The position numbers and the translations under genes were made by a program. Shown here one piece after another: positions 1 through 8,929 of a stretch of 64,000 nucleotides of DNA. Numbering within the stretch: position 1 is the stretch's first letter; each line of letters opens with the position of its first letter. This DNA comes from Brachybacterium sacelli (GTDB lineage Bacteria; Actinomycetota; Actinomycetes; Actinomycetales; Dermabacteraceae): the NCBI RefSeq assembly GCF_017876545.1, contig NZ_JAGIOD010000001.1, positions 1,674,001 through 1,738,000 of the forward strand, given 5' to 3'. The notes beneath the pieces are model-generated. The model was not told the DNA's origin and did no database searches. It worked only from the letters and a program-made list of their open reading frames with translations.

Positions 1-336
1 GGCATCGAGCATGGCGTCGCAGTCCTCGAGCGAGGGTGCCATCGGCTTCTCGACGATGACGTCGACCCCGGCCTCGAGGGCTCGCACGGCGACCTCGCGA
101 TGAGCCGATGGCGGCGTCGTGATGCTGACCAGATCCAGATCTTCGGCCCCGAGCATCTCCTCGACGTCCGCATAGGAGCGGGCTTCGGTCAGTGCGAACG
201 CCTCGCGTTTCGCGTCAGCTCGTTCGAGCGTGAGGTCGCTCAGGGCCACGATGCGCACCTCGTCGGAGGCATCCAGGTAGGCGCGGAGGTGAGTATCGGA
301 GATGTTGCCGGTGCCGATGATGCCGACGTTCAACAT
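1..336 (-). CDS. Gfo/Idh/MocA family NAD(P)-dependent oxidoreductase (C-terminus outside window)
   Basis: The visible N-terminal 112 residues begin MLNVGIIGTGNISDTH, the GxGxxS/G Rossmann nucleotide-binding loop of the Gfo/Idh/MocA family. The EKP motif near residue 100 (VIVEKPMAP) carries the lysine that in this family contacts cofactor and substrate. Members oxidise or reduce sugar or inositol hydroxyl groups in the cytoplasm; the substrate here cannot be told. The start codon lies 46 nt after the stop of the ABC solute-binding protein gene on the same strand, so the two probably share a transcript, with ABC permeases expected beyond the window edge. The gene is cut by the window boundary and is not itself truncated as far as can be seen. 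Confidence 0.9.
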   Translation of the reverse strand, partial: MLNVGIIGTGNISDTHLRAYLDASDEVRIVALSDLTLERADAKREAFALTEARSYADVEEMLGAEDLDLVSITTPPSAHREVAVRALEAGVDVIVEKPMAPSLEDCDAMLDA

Positions 337-382
337 GAGGAAGGCCTTTCGTGGGTGCGGTGCGTGCGTGGGATCCGGTCGC

Positions 383-1684
383 TCACGCCTCGGGCTGCAT
401 GCCCTCGAGCTGGGTGAGGATCTCGTCGGCGACGTCCGACGGGGGCCGGTTGCCGAAGAAGGATTCCTCGGCGAGGCGGCTGAACTCGTCGCCGAAGCCG
501 ACGCCTGAGGTGGGTGTGACGAGCGGAGGCCGCACCACTTCGGCCTGCATGTCGCGCGCGAAGTCGAGAGAGACCATCTCGTTCTCGGTGAGCACGGACT
601 CGATCTCGGTCTGCAGCTCGGGGAAGGCGGTGACTCCGCGTTCGATCTTGAGAACCTTCGCCGCCTCCGGGTCACGCAACAGGAAATCGATGAGAGTCGC
701 GGAGTCGTCCGGATTCGTGGTGGCGGCCGAGATCGACCAGTACATCGAGGCCTTGTTGACCATCTGGTGATCGCCGCTGGTGCGAGCCGGCACCCGCAGC
801 AGCTTCAGCGGGGAGCCCGAGGAGGCCTGGAACGTCTGGATCTGGGTGTGGAACTGGAAGTGGAAGGCGGAGCGGTTGGTGGCGAATCGGCCTTGCTCGA
901 CGCCGGCGGCCGCGTCTTCGACCTGCGCCGCCGCCTGGGGGGCCGCATCGGTCTCGATCAGTTCCCTGGCGTACTCGAGGAAGGAGGTGATCGTGTCCTT
1001 GCTGATCAGCGTCTCGTCCTCGCGGGGGAAGAGCTGCTGGCCGCTTTGGCGGGCCCACATCCCGAGCTCTGCCGCATCCGTCCCGAGGAAATCGAGGCCG
1101 ACGATGTCTTCGCCAGCTGAGGCGGCCCACTCGCTGACCTGCGCACAGAGGGCGCCGAAGTCCTTCCATGTCCAGGTGGTGTCGTCGGGCATCTCGATAC
1201 CGGCTTGATCGAGGACGTCCGGGTTCACGCCGACGGAGAAGATGCCGATGCCCAACGGGGCGCCGACCAGGGTGCCGTCGGCCAGGCGTCCCGTCTCGAG
1301 CATGTCCTCGTCCATGTCGCTGAGGTCCAGGAGGTCCGAGACGCTCTCGAGGTCGAGCAGAGAGCCCCGGGTCCCGTAGGAGTCGATGTACGCCTCGTCC
1401 ATCTGGATCACATCCGGGGCGTCGCCACCGGCAGTCTGGGTGGCGAGCTTGTCCCAGTAGCCGGTCCATTCGCTGTACTCGGGCGAGACCGGGAGGTCGG
1501 GATGGGACTCGGAGAACAGGCCGAGCGCCTCGCGGGTCATGCCATTGCGGAGGTCACCTCCCCACCAGTAGATCCGGACCCCTCCGGAGTCATCGCCGCT
1601 GTCCGCGTTGGGGCCGCATGCCGCCATGGTGCCGAACGCCCCGAGGGCACCTGCCGAGATGAGAAGTCGACGTCGAGTGAACAT
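383..1684 (-). CDS. Carbohydrate ABC transporter solute-binding lipoprotein (family 1)
   Basis: 433 residues, the usual length of family 1 extracellular solute-binding proteins. The N-terminus has a twin-arginine-like run (MFTRRRLLIS) and a lipobox ending at Cys23 (TMAAC), so the mature protein should be a membrane-anchored lipoprotein on the outer face. The body shows typical family signatures: WWGGDLRN at the mature start, a DVIQMDEAYI segment near residue 95 and a FFGNRPPSDVADEI tail. It would capture a sugar or oligosaccharide for an ABC permease. The NUDIX gene stop is only 28 nt upstream and an oxidoreductase follows, so it sits in a leftward catabolic operon. Substrate unknown. Confidence 0.92.
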   Translation of the reverse strand: MFTRRRLLISAGALGAFGTMAACGPNADSGDDSGGVRIYWWGGDLRNGMTREALGLFSESHPDLPVSPEYSEWTGYWDKLATQTAGGDAPDVIQMDEAYIDSYGTRGSLLDLESVSDLLDLSDMDEDMLETGRLADGTLVGAPLGIGIFSVGVNPDVLDQAGIEMPDDTTWTWKDFGALCAQVSEWAASAGEDIVGLDFLGTDAAELGMWARQSGQQLFPREDETLISKDTITSFLEYARELIETDAAPQAAAQVEDAAAGVEQGRFATNRSAFHFQFHTQIQTFQASSGSPLKLLRVPARTSGDHQMVNKASMYWSISAATTNPDDSATLIDFLLRDPEAAKVLKIERGVTAFPELQTEIESVLTENEMVSLDFARDMQAEVVRPPLVTPTSGVGFGDEFSRLAEESFFGNRPPSDVADEILTQLEGMQPEA

Positions 1685-1712
1685 TCATGCTCCTTCAGTG
1701 AGAAAGGCGCGA

Positions 1713-2249
1713 TCATCGATCGCCGGTACGTTCCAGTGCTTCCTCGATCACGGCGAGGGCGACAGGCGCCACATCTTCCTCGGTCCAGGGGAGGAACGCC
1801 GCGCGCTCGATGTCATCGTCATTGCCGTCCGTGCGCACGGTGCCCTGTGTCTCGACGAGGTAGAAGCAGCGGCGGGAGCGCCACGCCTCCTGGCGTTCCC
1901 GTTCGAAGAAGTGCTCCTCGAACTGGCACAGCAGACGGGGCTCGGATTCCATGGTCAGCCCGGTCTCCTCGTGCAGCTCGCGACCGAGCGCCTCGAGCGG
2001 CGATTCCCCGTCCTCGACGCCGCCGCCGGGCAGGTCCCAGTCGCCGTCGCCCTGGCGGTCCTTGACCAACAGCACCTCGCCCGCGCGGAACGCGAGGCCG
2101 TACACGGACGTGCGGTCGACGAGCGCCTCCGGCGGGACCAGGTGGATGCGGCCGGCGATGTCGCGGCACAGCACCCTCTCCGACGTCGGGCCGAGCGTCG
2201 ACGCCCGCGGTGCAGGGTCTTTCGAGCGGAGGCCGGCGGGACGGGGCAT
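1713..2249 (-). CDS. NUDIX hydrolase
   Basis: 178 residues. A complete NUDIX box is present around residues 77-99: GGGVEDGES, then REL and EETGL at the expected spacing, giving the acidic residues that bind the catalytic magnesium. A preceding VKDRQGDGDWDLPGG stretch is also typical. Such enzymes hydrolyse nucleoside diphosphates linked to another moiety; the specific substrate is unknown. The ATG at 2249 is chosen because it overlaps the stop of the upstream 89-codon frame as TGATG, implying translational coupling, and the NUDIX fold begins soon after. It lies between that frame and the ABC solute-binding gene, an unusual neighbour for a sugar operon. Confidence 0.85.
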   Translation of the reverse strand: MPRPAGLRSKDPAPRASTLGPTSERVLCRDIAGRIHLVPPEALVDRTSVYGLAFRAGEVLLVKDRQGDGDWDLPGGGVEDGESPLEALGRELHEETGLTMESEPRLLCQFEEHFFERERQEAWRSRRCFYLVETQGTVRTDGNDDDIERAAFLPWTEEDVAPVALAVIEEALERTGDR

Positions 2250-2518
2250 CAGCTCGTGACCATTCCGTTCACCTCGGTGATCGTCGCCTCCGCGGCGTCC
2301 TTCGGTGTCGTCGTCCCGAATCGGACGTCGCTCAGCAGCCGCGTGAAGGTGTTCTGGGCATCGGCGGTGCCTCGGAGCCGCGCGCCGCACCCGGCGATGC
2401 CCAGCAGGGACGTCCGCGACCCCTGGGTGAGCTCCGTCGCGCAGTGCGGTCCGGCCGGCGTCCCGGTGTGGAGCGCGCGGGGCGGGGTGAAGGCGCGGTG
2501 GAGCGTGGCGGTGTGCAT
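2249..2518 (-). pseudogene. Remnant of an ABC sugar-binding protein C-terminus joined to an unrelated start
   Basis: An 89-codon frame with a strong ribosome site (GAAGGAG, 7 nt before the ATG). The last third, FTRLLSDVRFGTTTPKDAAE followed by ATITEVN, matches the usual end of family 1 solute-binding proteins, where a helix with a GTxTPEEAA pattern closes the protein. The first 30 residues have no signal peptide or lipobox and resemble nothing recognised. I read it as an internal deletion that left a start and the C-terminal helix. It is still translated in principle and overlaps the NUDIX start, so it may persist because it couples NUDIX translation. It could instead be a small orphan gene. 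Confidence 0.45.
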
Positions 2519-2569
2519 CGTGGTCTCCTTCGAGCGTCGTCGACCTCAGGAACTGCCAGGCGTGGCGGG

Positions 2570-2599
2570 AGCATAGTTCCGCAGGGATAGCGCTGTCCA
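2570..2599 (-). promoter_or_regulatory. Predicted promoter for the NUDIX/ABC operon
   Basis: Read on the minus strand: TGGACA at 2599-2594, an 18 nt spacer, then TATGCT at 2575-2570. The predicted transcript would start near 2563, about 45 nt before the ATG at 2518. Based on match to the vegetative sigma consensus only. Confidence 0.5.
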
Positions 2600-2677
2600 G
2601 GGCGGTTCTCGGCCTGGCGGACTGTGTATGTGTGCTCCACGACGGCTGAGACGACGCAGGCGGTGACCGGGGCGCGG

Positions 2678-3481
2678 TCAGAGTGCTGCGGCGGCGCTGC
2701 TCGCGTCGGCGATCCGGAGGTCGACCTCCAGCGCACTGCACGCGTCGAGAACTTCCGGTGGGGGCTGTGTGTCAGTCACTATCACGTCGACATCGTTCAA
2801 CCCGCACAGTCTGTAGCGGCCGCCGTGCTCGAACTTGGTGCCGTCGACGAGAAGAACGCTTCGCGCTGACGCTTCGATCAGAGCGTTCTTCGTCCCCTGC
2901 TCGATGTCGTTGGCGACGTAGACCCCGTCGGGGCCGACTCCGGCCGCACCCAGGAAGCCGACGTCGGCGCGGATCTCGGACATCGCCGCGACAGTGGACG
3001 GGCCCGCGCACGAGCGGGTACCTGCACGGACATCACCCCCGAGCAGGAACAAGTCGATCTCGGACTCCTCCAGGAGCGCATTCACGGCGGCGATCGAATG
3101 AGTGAAGACGTGGCCCGTGAACGACCCGGGAAGAGCGTGCGCCAGTTCGAGCACCGTGGTGCCCGCATCCAGCAGGAGCGTGCCCTCCCGTGGTGCCAGG
3201 TCCATGGCAGCCCGTGCAAGCTGTCGCTTCGCCGCTCGGGCACGTTCATCGCGTCGGCCGAAGTCGAGCCCGAAGGGGAGGTGGACCCCGCCGTGCACGC
3301 TGGCGACGCGCCCGTCGTCGACCAGCTGGCGCACGTCGCGGCGGATGGTCATATCGGAGACCTGGAACCGACCTGCGAGGTCGGTGATCGTCGCGTACCC
3401 GTACTGCTCGAGGAGCGACAGGATCGCATCGCGGCGCTCGAAGGCACGCTTGGTGCCGACCGCGACGGAGCGCTTCGTCAT
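2678..3481 (-). CDS. DeoR-family transcriptional regulator
   Basis: 267 residues, typical for the family. An N-terminal winged helix-turn-helix (residues about 15-60, with DMTIRRDVRQL as recognition helix and VHGG at its end) is followed by the DeoR C-terminal sensor domain with DAGTTVLELA (loop binding phosphosugars) and LFLLGGDVR. These proteins usually repress a catabolic operon and are released by a phosphorylated intermediate. The ATG at 3481 is preceded by AAGGA at good distance; a longer in-frame extension lacks a site. It lies 132 nt downstream of the acylating dehydrogenase, with a strong hairpin between them, and is the likely local regulator of the TRAP operon. Confidence 0.9.
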   Translation of the reverse strand: MTKRSVAVGTKRAFERRDAILSLLEQYGYATITDLAGRFQVSDMTIRRDVRQLVDDGRVASVHGGVHLPFGLDFGRRDERARAAKRQLARAAMDLAPREGTLLLDAGTTVLELAHALPGSFTGHVFTHSIAAVNALLEESEIDLFLLGGDVRAGTRSCAGPSTVAAMSEIRADVGFLGAAGVGPDGVYVANDIEQGTKNALIEASARSVLLVDGTKFEHGGRYRLCGLNDVDVIVTDTQPPPEVLDACSALEVDLRIADASSAAAAL

Positions 3482-3550
3482 ATCAGTCCTTCTGGTTCCG
3501 AGCCTGCCGGCCCTATCGTGCCCTCCTTTGTAGCGCACGTGGTGCGGCTG

Positions 3551-3597
3551 GGCCGGGGGAGTGGGCAAGCTCGCGCGAGCGGGCCACTCTCCCGGCC
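3551..3597 (-). terminator. Large hairpin between acylating dehydrogenase and deoR
   Basis: Two 14 nt arms (3551-3564 and 3584-3597) pair at 13 of 14 positions. The loop itself contains a perfect GCTCGC/GCGAGC hairpin. It starts 17 nt after the dehydrogenase stop. There is no U-tract, which is common for actinobacterial terminators. It may reduce read-through into the deoR gene rather than stop it fully. Confidence 0.55.
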
Positions 3598-3613
3598 ACA
3601 GCTCGTGCGGGCG

Positions 3614-4990
3614 TCAGGCGACGTGACCGAAGAGCACGTCGTCGTCCGGGATGACCGGCTCGACGGGCGAGGCGACCCACGTGGTGTTGATGTATTCCCG
3701 CCACGTCACGTTCGCGGACAGGACGTTCCCGCCCCAGGTCCCGCAGCCGAGGTTGATCGTGAACGGCATGCCCGTCGTCCAGCCTCCGGCATTGGACTTG
3801 GTGGTCGCCTGGTTCACGGCCACCCGCGTGGTGAACGTGCGCTCGGCGAATTCGAGGACGTGTTCCCGGGAATCGGAGTAGACCCCACAGGAATGTCCAG
3901 CACCGCTGTATGCGTGGATGCGGTTGACGAGTTCGATCGAGTCCTCGAAGGAATTGCTGCGGTACGCGGCGACGACGACCGAGAGCTTCTCCCCGGAGAA
4001 GGGGTGTTCCGCACCCACGCCGTCCTCCTCGACCACCAGCCAGTTCGTGCCCGCGGGGACAGCGATGCCGGCGGCTTCGGCGATGGTCTCGGCCGAACGG
4101 CAGATGAGGTCGGCATTCAGGTGGCCGCCGGCGAACAGAGCGTCCTGGAGGCGTCGCTTCTCATCGGATGTGCAGACGTGTGCCTCGGTCTCCTTCATCG
4201 CCTGGAGGCCGGCGTCGTATTCCTCGTCCAGCAGGACGACCGCATTCTCGGTCGAGCAGCCGATGGCGTAGTCGGACATCTGGGAGTCACGCAGCTCGGA
4301 GGCGACGTGGTGCAGGTCGGCCCCGCGATCGACGACTGCCACGGAGTTCCCCGCGCCCACGCCGTAGGCGGGGGTGCCGGAGGAGTACGCGGCGCGGACC
4401 ATCCCGGCTCCACCGGTCGCGACGACGAGATCGGACTGTGCCATCAGGTGGTTGGTGTGCTCGAGACTCGGTTCGGTGATCACCTGCAGCAGATCGGCCG
4501 GGAGACCGCGCGAGCTGAGCAGCTCGCGGATGTCCTCCACGACCCGTGCGGTGGAGACTTTCGCCCGGGGGTGGGGTGAGCAGATCATGGCGTTGCGACC
4601 GAGCAGAGCGTTCATCGCTCCCATGAACACGACTCCCTCGGGCACGGTGGTCGGCACGACCGAGGCGACCACGCCGACGGGCTTGCCGATCTTGAGGAGG
4701 TTCAGGGCGGTGTCCTCTTCGATGACCCCGACCGTCCGAGCGCTGAGGTAGTCGCGAAGCAGCCCCCTCGCGCGAGTCCGGGTGCGGTTCGTCTTGCTCT
4801 CGACGTTGCCCATGCCGGTCTCGTCCAGCACGATGCGCCCCCAGCGTTCAGCGTTGTCGATGGCGAGGCGGGCGACGGCGCGCACAAGGTCGAGTGCCTG
4901 GTCCTGGTCGTATCCGACGATGGATTCCATCGCCGTGCGTGCACGATCGACCTTCTCGACGATCTCGTGATGGGTAGTGGAGTTCTCCAT
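3614..4990 (-). CDS. CoA-acylating aldehyde dehydrogenase (sulfoacetaldehyde/acetaldehyde dehydrogenase-like)
   Basis: 458 residues, the length of acylating aldehyde dehydrogenases, which convert an aldehyde plus CoA and NAD(P) to an acyl-CoA or the reverse. Visible landmarks: GMGNVESK near residue 60, KPVGVVASVVP, PHPRAKVST (cofactor and CoA region), ATGGAGMV, and the catalytic cysteine in the motif IGCSTENAVV. It has no Glu-containing hydrolytic motif of the non-acylating class. The overall pattern recalls the SauS-type sulfoacetaldehyde dehydrogenases, but the aldehyde cannot be assigned. The start overlaps the stop of the upstream CitE-like lyase as TGATG, so the two are translationally coupled within the TRAP operon. 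Confidence 0.88.
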   Translation of the reverse strand: MENSTTHHEIVEKVDRARTAMESIVGYDQDQALDLVRAVARLAIDNAERWGRIVLDETGMGNVESKTNRTRTRARGLLRDYLSARTVGVIEEDTALNLLKIGKPVGVVASVVPTTVPEGVVFMGAMNALLGRNAMICSPHPRAKVSTARVVEDIRELLSSRGLPADLLQVITEPSLEHTNHLMAQSDLVVATGGAGMVRAAYSSGTPAYGVGAGNSVAVVDRGADLHHVASELRDSQMSDYAIGCSTENAVVLLDEEYDAGLQAMKETEAHVCTSDEKRRLQDALFAGGHLNADLICRSAETIAEAAGIAVPAGTNWLVVEEDGVGAEHPFSGEKLSVVVAAYRSNSFEDSIELVNRIHAYSGAGHSCGVYSDSREHVLEFAERTFTTRVAVNQATTKSNAGGWTTGMPFTINLGCGTWGGNVLSANVTWREYINTTWVASPVEPVIPDDDVLFGHVA

Positions 4991-5904
4991 CAGTGTGCTT
5001 CCTTCCGTTGGGGGGAGTGGGTATCGGCCCTGGATCGGGCCAGGAGAGCGGCGGCCCGCTCGGCGACGGGTGCGTCGACCATGCGGCCGTCGACCGAGGT
5101 GGCCCCGTGGCCGTGACGACGGCATGCGGCGAACGCCTCCACCACCCGCTGTGCGTGGTCGATCTCCTCGGCGCTCGGAGAGAATTCGGCGACGACGGTG
5201 CCGATCTGCGCCGGGTGGATGCACGCCTTCCCGGTGAACCCGGCTCGACGGGCGATTCGTGCGTCCCGGCGGACCACCTCGAGATCGCGGTACTCCGTGA
5301 TCGGGGTATCGATCGCGCTGAGTCCTTGAGCTGTGGCAGCGACAGCGAGAGCGGAGCGTGCGTAGCGGATCTCCTCACCTTCCGCGGTCCGTTCGATGTC
5401 CATGTCGGCCGTGAAGTCCTCGGCACCGAGCTGGAGGCCGACCAGCTGAGGAAGTCGGCGGGCGAGACGGGGCGCGTCGACGAGACCGCGTGCGGACTCG
5501 ACGAGGCCGATGACGCGTAGGTTGTCCCCGGTGCGGCCGAGCTCCCCGAGAGTCTCGGTGAGGGCCTCGGCCGCCATGGCATCGATCTTCGGCAGGACCA
5601 CGCTGCGCAGGCCCGACCCGACCAGACTGCGGAGATCCTCTGCACCCTCGGGAGTGCCGCAGGCGTTCACCCGGATCCACAGGTCAGGACCGTCGAGGGG
5701 CCAGTCCAGCGCCGCAGCCAGACCTGCTCTGCGGGCCTCGTCCTTCTGATCCGGCGCCACGGCGTCTTCGAGGTCGAGGATCACGGCGTCCGCATCGAGC
5801 CGCTGGGCCTTGGCGACCATCCGCGCCCGATCCGCGGGGACGTAGAGCATCACGCGGATCGATCGGAGATCACTCCGCGGAGTCGTGGCCGCGGCGTCAC
5901 TCAT
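4990..5904 (-). CDS. HpcH/HpaI-CitE family aldolase/lyase
   Basis: 304 residues. This CitE/malyl-CoA lyase-type TIM barrel shows RVMLYVPADR at the start, VILDLEDAVAP (acidic metal/phosphate region), IGLVESARGL (metal-binding Glu), LQLGAEDFTADM (metal-binding Asp) and CIHPAQI near the C-terminus. Family members cleave or form C-C bonds of malyl-CoA-like or citryl-type thioesters, often giving glyoxylate plus an acyl-CoA. The ATG at 5904 overlaps the end of the alcohol dehydrogenase gene by 8 nt (ATGAGTGA). Its coupling to an acylating aldehyde dehydrogenase suggests that both share a CoA thioester intermediate; that link is inference. Confidence 0.88.
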   Translation of the reverse strand: MSDAAATTPRSDLRSIRVMLYVPADRARMVAKAQRLDADAVILDLEDAVAPDQKDEARRAGLAAALDWPLDGPDLWIRVNACGTPEGAEDLRSLVGSGLRSVVLPKIDAMAAEALTETLGELGRTGDNLRVIGLVESARGLVDAPRLARRLPQLVGLQLGAEDFTADMDIERTAEGEEIRYARSALAVAATAQGLSAIDTPITEYRDLEVVRRDARIARRAGFTGKACIHPAQIGTVVAEFSPSAEEIDHAQRVVEAFAACRRHGHGATSVDGRMVDAPVAERAAALLARSRADTHSPQRKEAH

Positions 5905-7006
5905 CGGAGGACACCTGCGGTGCGGACGGCACGATGGCCGCACGTGTCACCTGCCGGGCTGCCGTGCGTTCGAGAGCCAACTGCGTCTCGTCCAGGGAGT
6001 ACTCGCGGTCGGTCATCCCGTCGAAGGGGAACCGTTCGCGGGTCCTCGACAGGAACTGGAGGGCTTCACTGAGGTACCAGGGCTGGTACCGGAGCAGACC
6101 CTTGACGGTGAGGCATTTGCGGGTGATGAGACCGGGCACGAGAGTCGTGGTCATGCTCGGATCCACGCTCACGTTGCCCAGCTCCAGGACTGTCCCGCCG
6201 GGCCTGCAGTGCTCGATCGATTCCGCGAGCGCGGAGGGCACACCGGTGAGGTCGATGACCAGGTCCGGTTCCGAGCCCAGGATCCGGGTCGCCCGCGCTT
6301 TCCGGGTCTCGACGTCGGTGTGCACCGACATGTCCACCGTGCCGAGCGCCCCGAACCCCCGGATCGCCTCGAGACGGGTGGGGACCGAGTCGATCGCCAC
6401 GACCTGGGCCCCACCAGCAGAGGCGATGGCACATGCGTAGATCCCGAGGCCGCCGGCTCCTTGCACGACCACGCGTCTGTTCGCGATGCTCCCGACCTGG
6501 TCGAGGGCGTAGAACATCTGGGTGAACCCGCAGTTGGCCCCGGCAGCCACCTCATCGGAGACGTTGTCGGGGACCCGGTAGAAGTACTGGCCGGGTTGGA
6601 TCACGTACTGCGTCGCGAAGCCGCCGGTGAAGTGCGGGTAGTCCTTGGCGGGGGCTCCTTGGAAATCACTTCCGCGGTCGCAGATGTTGAACAGCCCGTC
6701 CCGGCACCGGGCACACCGCATGCAGGTGCGGTAATACACGGGGACGACGCGGTCGCCGACGCCTACGGGCCGGCCCCCGAAATCACTCTGCACCCCCTCG
6801 CCGAGGGCTCGTACGGTGCCCACCATCTCGTGGCCCATCACATGGTTCTTGAAGAGGTGCTTGCCTTCCCACATGTGGACGTCCGTCCCGCAGATGTTGG
6901 CGCGGGTGATGTCGAGGACGACTTGTCCTGGCGTCGGCTCCGGGATCTCATGGCTCTGGATCTCGGTCTTCCTGACCCCGGCCATGGAGGCGAGTCTGCC
7001 GTGCAT
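5897..7006 (-). CDS. Zinc-dependent medium-chain alcohol dehydrogenase
   Basis: 369 residues of the MDR superfamily. Catalytic zinc ligands are visible as NICGTD (Cys), MGHEMVG (His-Glu) and a later Cys in AAGANCGF. The structural zinc lobe supplies four cysteines in CMRCARCRDGLFNIC. The Rossmann motif is QGAGGLGIYA, and DS after the second strand suggests NAD preference. It would oxidise a hydroxyl of the imported substrate or reduce the matching aldehyde. The ATG at 7006 has AGAGGA at good spacing; an in-frame ATG seven codons later is possible. It sits between dctM (38 nt upstream) and the CitE-like gene, which it overlaps. Confidence 0.9.
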   Translation of the reverse strand: MHGRLASMAGVRKTEIQSHEIPEPTPGQVVLDITRANICGTDVHMWEGKHLFKNHVMGHEMVGTVRALGEGVQSDFGGRPVGVGDRVVPVYYRTCMRCARCRDGLFNICDRGSDFQGAPAKDYPHFTGGFATQYVIQPGQYFYRVPDNVSDEVAAGANCGFTQMFYALDQVGSIANRRVVVQGAGGLGIYACAIASAGGAQVVAIDSVPTRLEAIRGFGALGTVDMSVHTDVETRKARATRILGSEPDLVIDLTGVPSALAESIEHCRPGGTVLELGNVSVDPSMTTTLVPGLITRKCLTVKGLLRYQPWYLSEALQFLSRTRERFPFDGMTDREYSLDETQLALERTAARQVTRAAIVPSAPQVSSDE

Positions 7007-7044
7007 TGGATCCTCTTTCTCTCGGGTGGTGTGCGGGCTCCTGC

Positions 7045-8349
7045 TCACTGCCACCACAGCGACAGTGCGGGGACATAGGTGATGAGCAGGAGAACGGCGA
7101 TCGCTGCGACCAGGAAACGCCAGATGTACGGGAGCATCTGCGGCAAGGGGATGTCCGTCGTCCGCGCGGCGACGAAGACGTTCGCCGCGAGCGGAGGCGT
7201 GATCAGTCCGATCTCGATGTTGGTGACCAGGATGATCCCGAAGTGCACCGGGTCGATGCCCAGCGACATCGCGGAGGGGAACAGCAGAGGGGCCATGAGT
7301 AGCACGGCGGCGTTGGTCTCCATGAACATGCCGACGAGGAACAGCAGGATGTTCACCAGGATCAGGAAGACCATGGGGCTGCTGGTGAAGTCGGTGACCG
7401 ATTCCGCCAGCGACTGGGGTACGCGCATCAGGGTCACCAGGCGATTGAACGCGGCGGTGAATGCGATGATCACCAAGATCGCCCCGGCAGAGAGCGCGGA
7501 CTTGTAGAAGATGCTGGGGACCTGGCCCGGTGTGACCATGCGACCGACGAGGATCACGATCAGGGCGTAGAGGCCGGCGACGGCTGCGGCCTCGGTCGCC
7601 GTGGTGAGGCCGGAGTAGATGCCTCCCAGGATGACGACGGGAAGGGCAAGCGCCGGCAGGCTCCGCCACAACGTGCGGGGGAACCCGCGCAGGGCGTCGC
7701 CGGCGGCCTCCCTCAGGCGGGGCGACGACTCGCCGACGGAGCCGCTGGATGCGGTCGCCACCTGTGCACGGGGGCCGGTGATCGCATGGACAGCCATGAA
7801 CGCGATGACCATGACGATCCCCGGGATGATCGTGGCCAGGAACAGGTCGGAGACCGATACGCCGACGGCGGCGCCGTAGACGATCAGGGGGATCGAGGGC
7901 GGGATGAGCACGCCGAGGAGGCCGCTCGAGGCGGTGAGCGCCCCGACGTATCCCTTCTTGTAACCCATCCGGGTCATCCGCTTGCCGACCGCGGTGCCGA
8001 CCGCCGCAACGGTCGCGACCGAGGATCCCGTCATCGCACCGAGGAACGCACTGGCGACGACCGTGACGTGGCCGATGCGTTCGGGGAGCCAGAACAGTGC
8101 CCTGTCGGCCAGGTCGACCAGCCGGTCGATCAGGCGGCCGCGGTTCATCATCTCGCCGGCCAGGATGAAGAAGGGGATCGCCAGAAGCGGGATGGTGGCG
8201 ACCGCCGGATAGGCCGTGCCGCCGAGGGAGGCCAGGGGAAGGTCGGTGAACACGACCCCGACCAGGGCCGCCAGAGCGAAGGCCAGACCGATCGGGAGGC
8301 CGAGGAGCAGGACGATGATCAGGAACAGGATGACAAGACCGATGATCAT
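7045..8349 (-). CDS. dctM: TRAP transporter large permease DctM
   Basis: 434 residues with about twelve hydrophobic segments, the length and pattern of the DctM/SiaM large membrane subunit. Family landmarks include ILAGEMMNRG near residue 60, GAMTGSSVATVAAVG (substrate/Na region), ASSGLLGVLIPPSIPLI and the C-terminal TNIEIGLITPPLAANVF. It moves an organic acid or similar anion into the cell using a sodium gradient together with DctQ and DctP. The start overlaps the dctQ stop as TGATG. The substrate is unknown; the downstream alcohol and aldehyde dehydrogenases suggest a hydroxy-acid or sulfonate-like compound. Confidence 0.95.
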   Translation of the reverse strand: MIIGLVILFLIIVLLLGLPIGLAFALAALVGVVFTDLPLASLGGTAYPAVATIPLLAIPFFILAGEMMNRGRLIDRLVDLADRALFWLPERIGHVTVVASAFLGAMTGSSVATVAAVGTAVGKRMTRMGYKKGYVGALTASSGLLGVLIPPSIPLIVYGAAVGVSVSDLFLATIIPGIVMVIAFMAVHAITGPRAQVATASSGSVGESSPRLREAAGDALRGFPRTLWRSLPALALPVVILGGIYSGLTTATEAAAVAGLYALIVILVGRMVTPGQVPSIFYKSALSAGAILVIIAFTAAFNRLVTLMRVPQSLAESVTDFTSSPMVFLILVNILLFLVGMFMETNAAVLLMAPLLFPSAMSLGIDPVHFGIILVTNIEIGLITPPLAANVFVAARTTDIPLPQMLPYIWRFLVAAIAVLLLITYVPALSLWWQ

Positions 8350-8885
8350 CAGGAGACCTCCCCCGTCACTGCGTCGGAGAGGCCGTCTTCGCTCGCTCCG
8401 ATCTTCTCGGGGTCTTTCCGCATCCGGTTCCAGTGCATGAGCGAATGGAACAAGCACAGCGCGAGGCCGAGGACGAGTGCGCCATAGGGGATGAGCAGCG
8501 GGATCTTCAGCTGGACCGTGTGCGAGCCGCTCTGTACACCGAACAGGAACAGATCGATGGCCAGCTTCCCGAAGATGGCGACGAAGACGATGACCGCGAC
8601 GACCGAGGCGGTGAGCAGCCGCAGTCGCAGCGTGGGCGAGGGGATGTAGCTGGTGAGGTCGATGGCGATGTGCCCCTGGGTGTAGGTCAGCAGCCCCACG
8701 CAGAGGAACGTCATGACCGCTGCACAGACCAGGGCGAGGTCGTAGACGTCCGGGAACCACATCAGGTCGAAGACGCGGCGTGCGATCTGGATCAGCACCG
8801 AGGCGAACGCCAGGGTGAGGCAGATCGTGACGACGGCCTTCTCCGCGGCCGCCACCGCGCTCTCCAGCTTCTCGAGTTTCTCCAT
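8349..8885 (-). CDS. dctQ: TRAP transporter small permease DctQ
   Basis: 178 residues with four membrane segments, typical of the DctQ small subunit that bridges the binding protein and DctM. The first segment begins near residue 17 (VVTICLTLAFASVLIQI), and a YTQGHIAIDL motif matches the family signature between helices two and three. A GAAGG site precedes the ATG. It lies 44 nt downstream of dctP and overlaps dctM, completing the three-part transporter. Confidence 0.93.
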   Translation of the reverse strand: MEKLEKLESAVAAAEKAVVTICLTLAFASVLIQIARRVFDLMWFPDVYDLALVCAAVMTFLCVGLLTYTQGHIAIDLTSYIPSPTLRLRLLTASVVAVIVFVAIFGKLAIDLFLFGVQSGSHTVQLKIPLLIPYGALVLGLALCLFHSLMHWNRMRKDPEKIGASEDGLSDAVTGEVS

Positions 8886-8929
8886 GTCAGAACCTTCTGT
8901 TCGTGCCCGACCGCATCGTCGGGCCGTGG

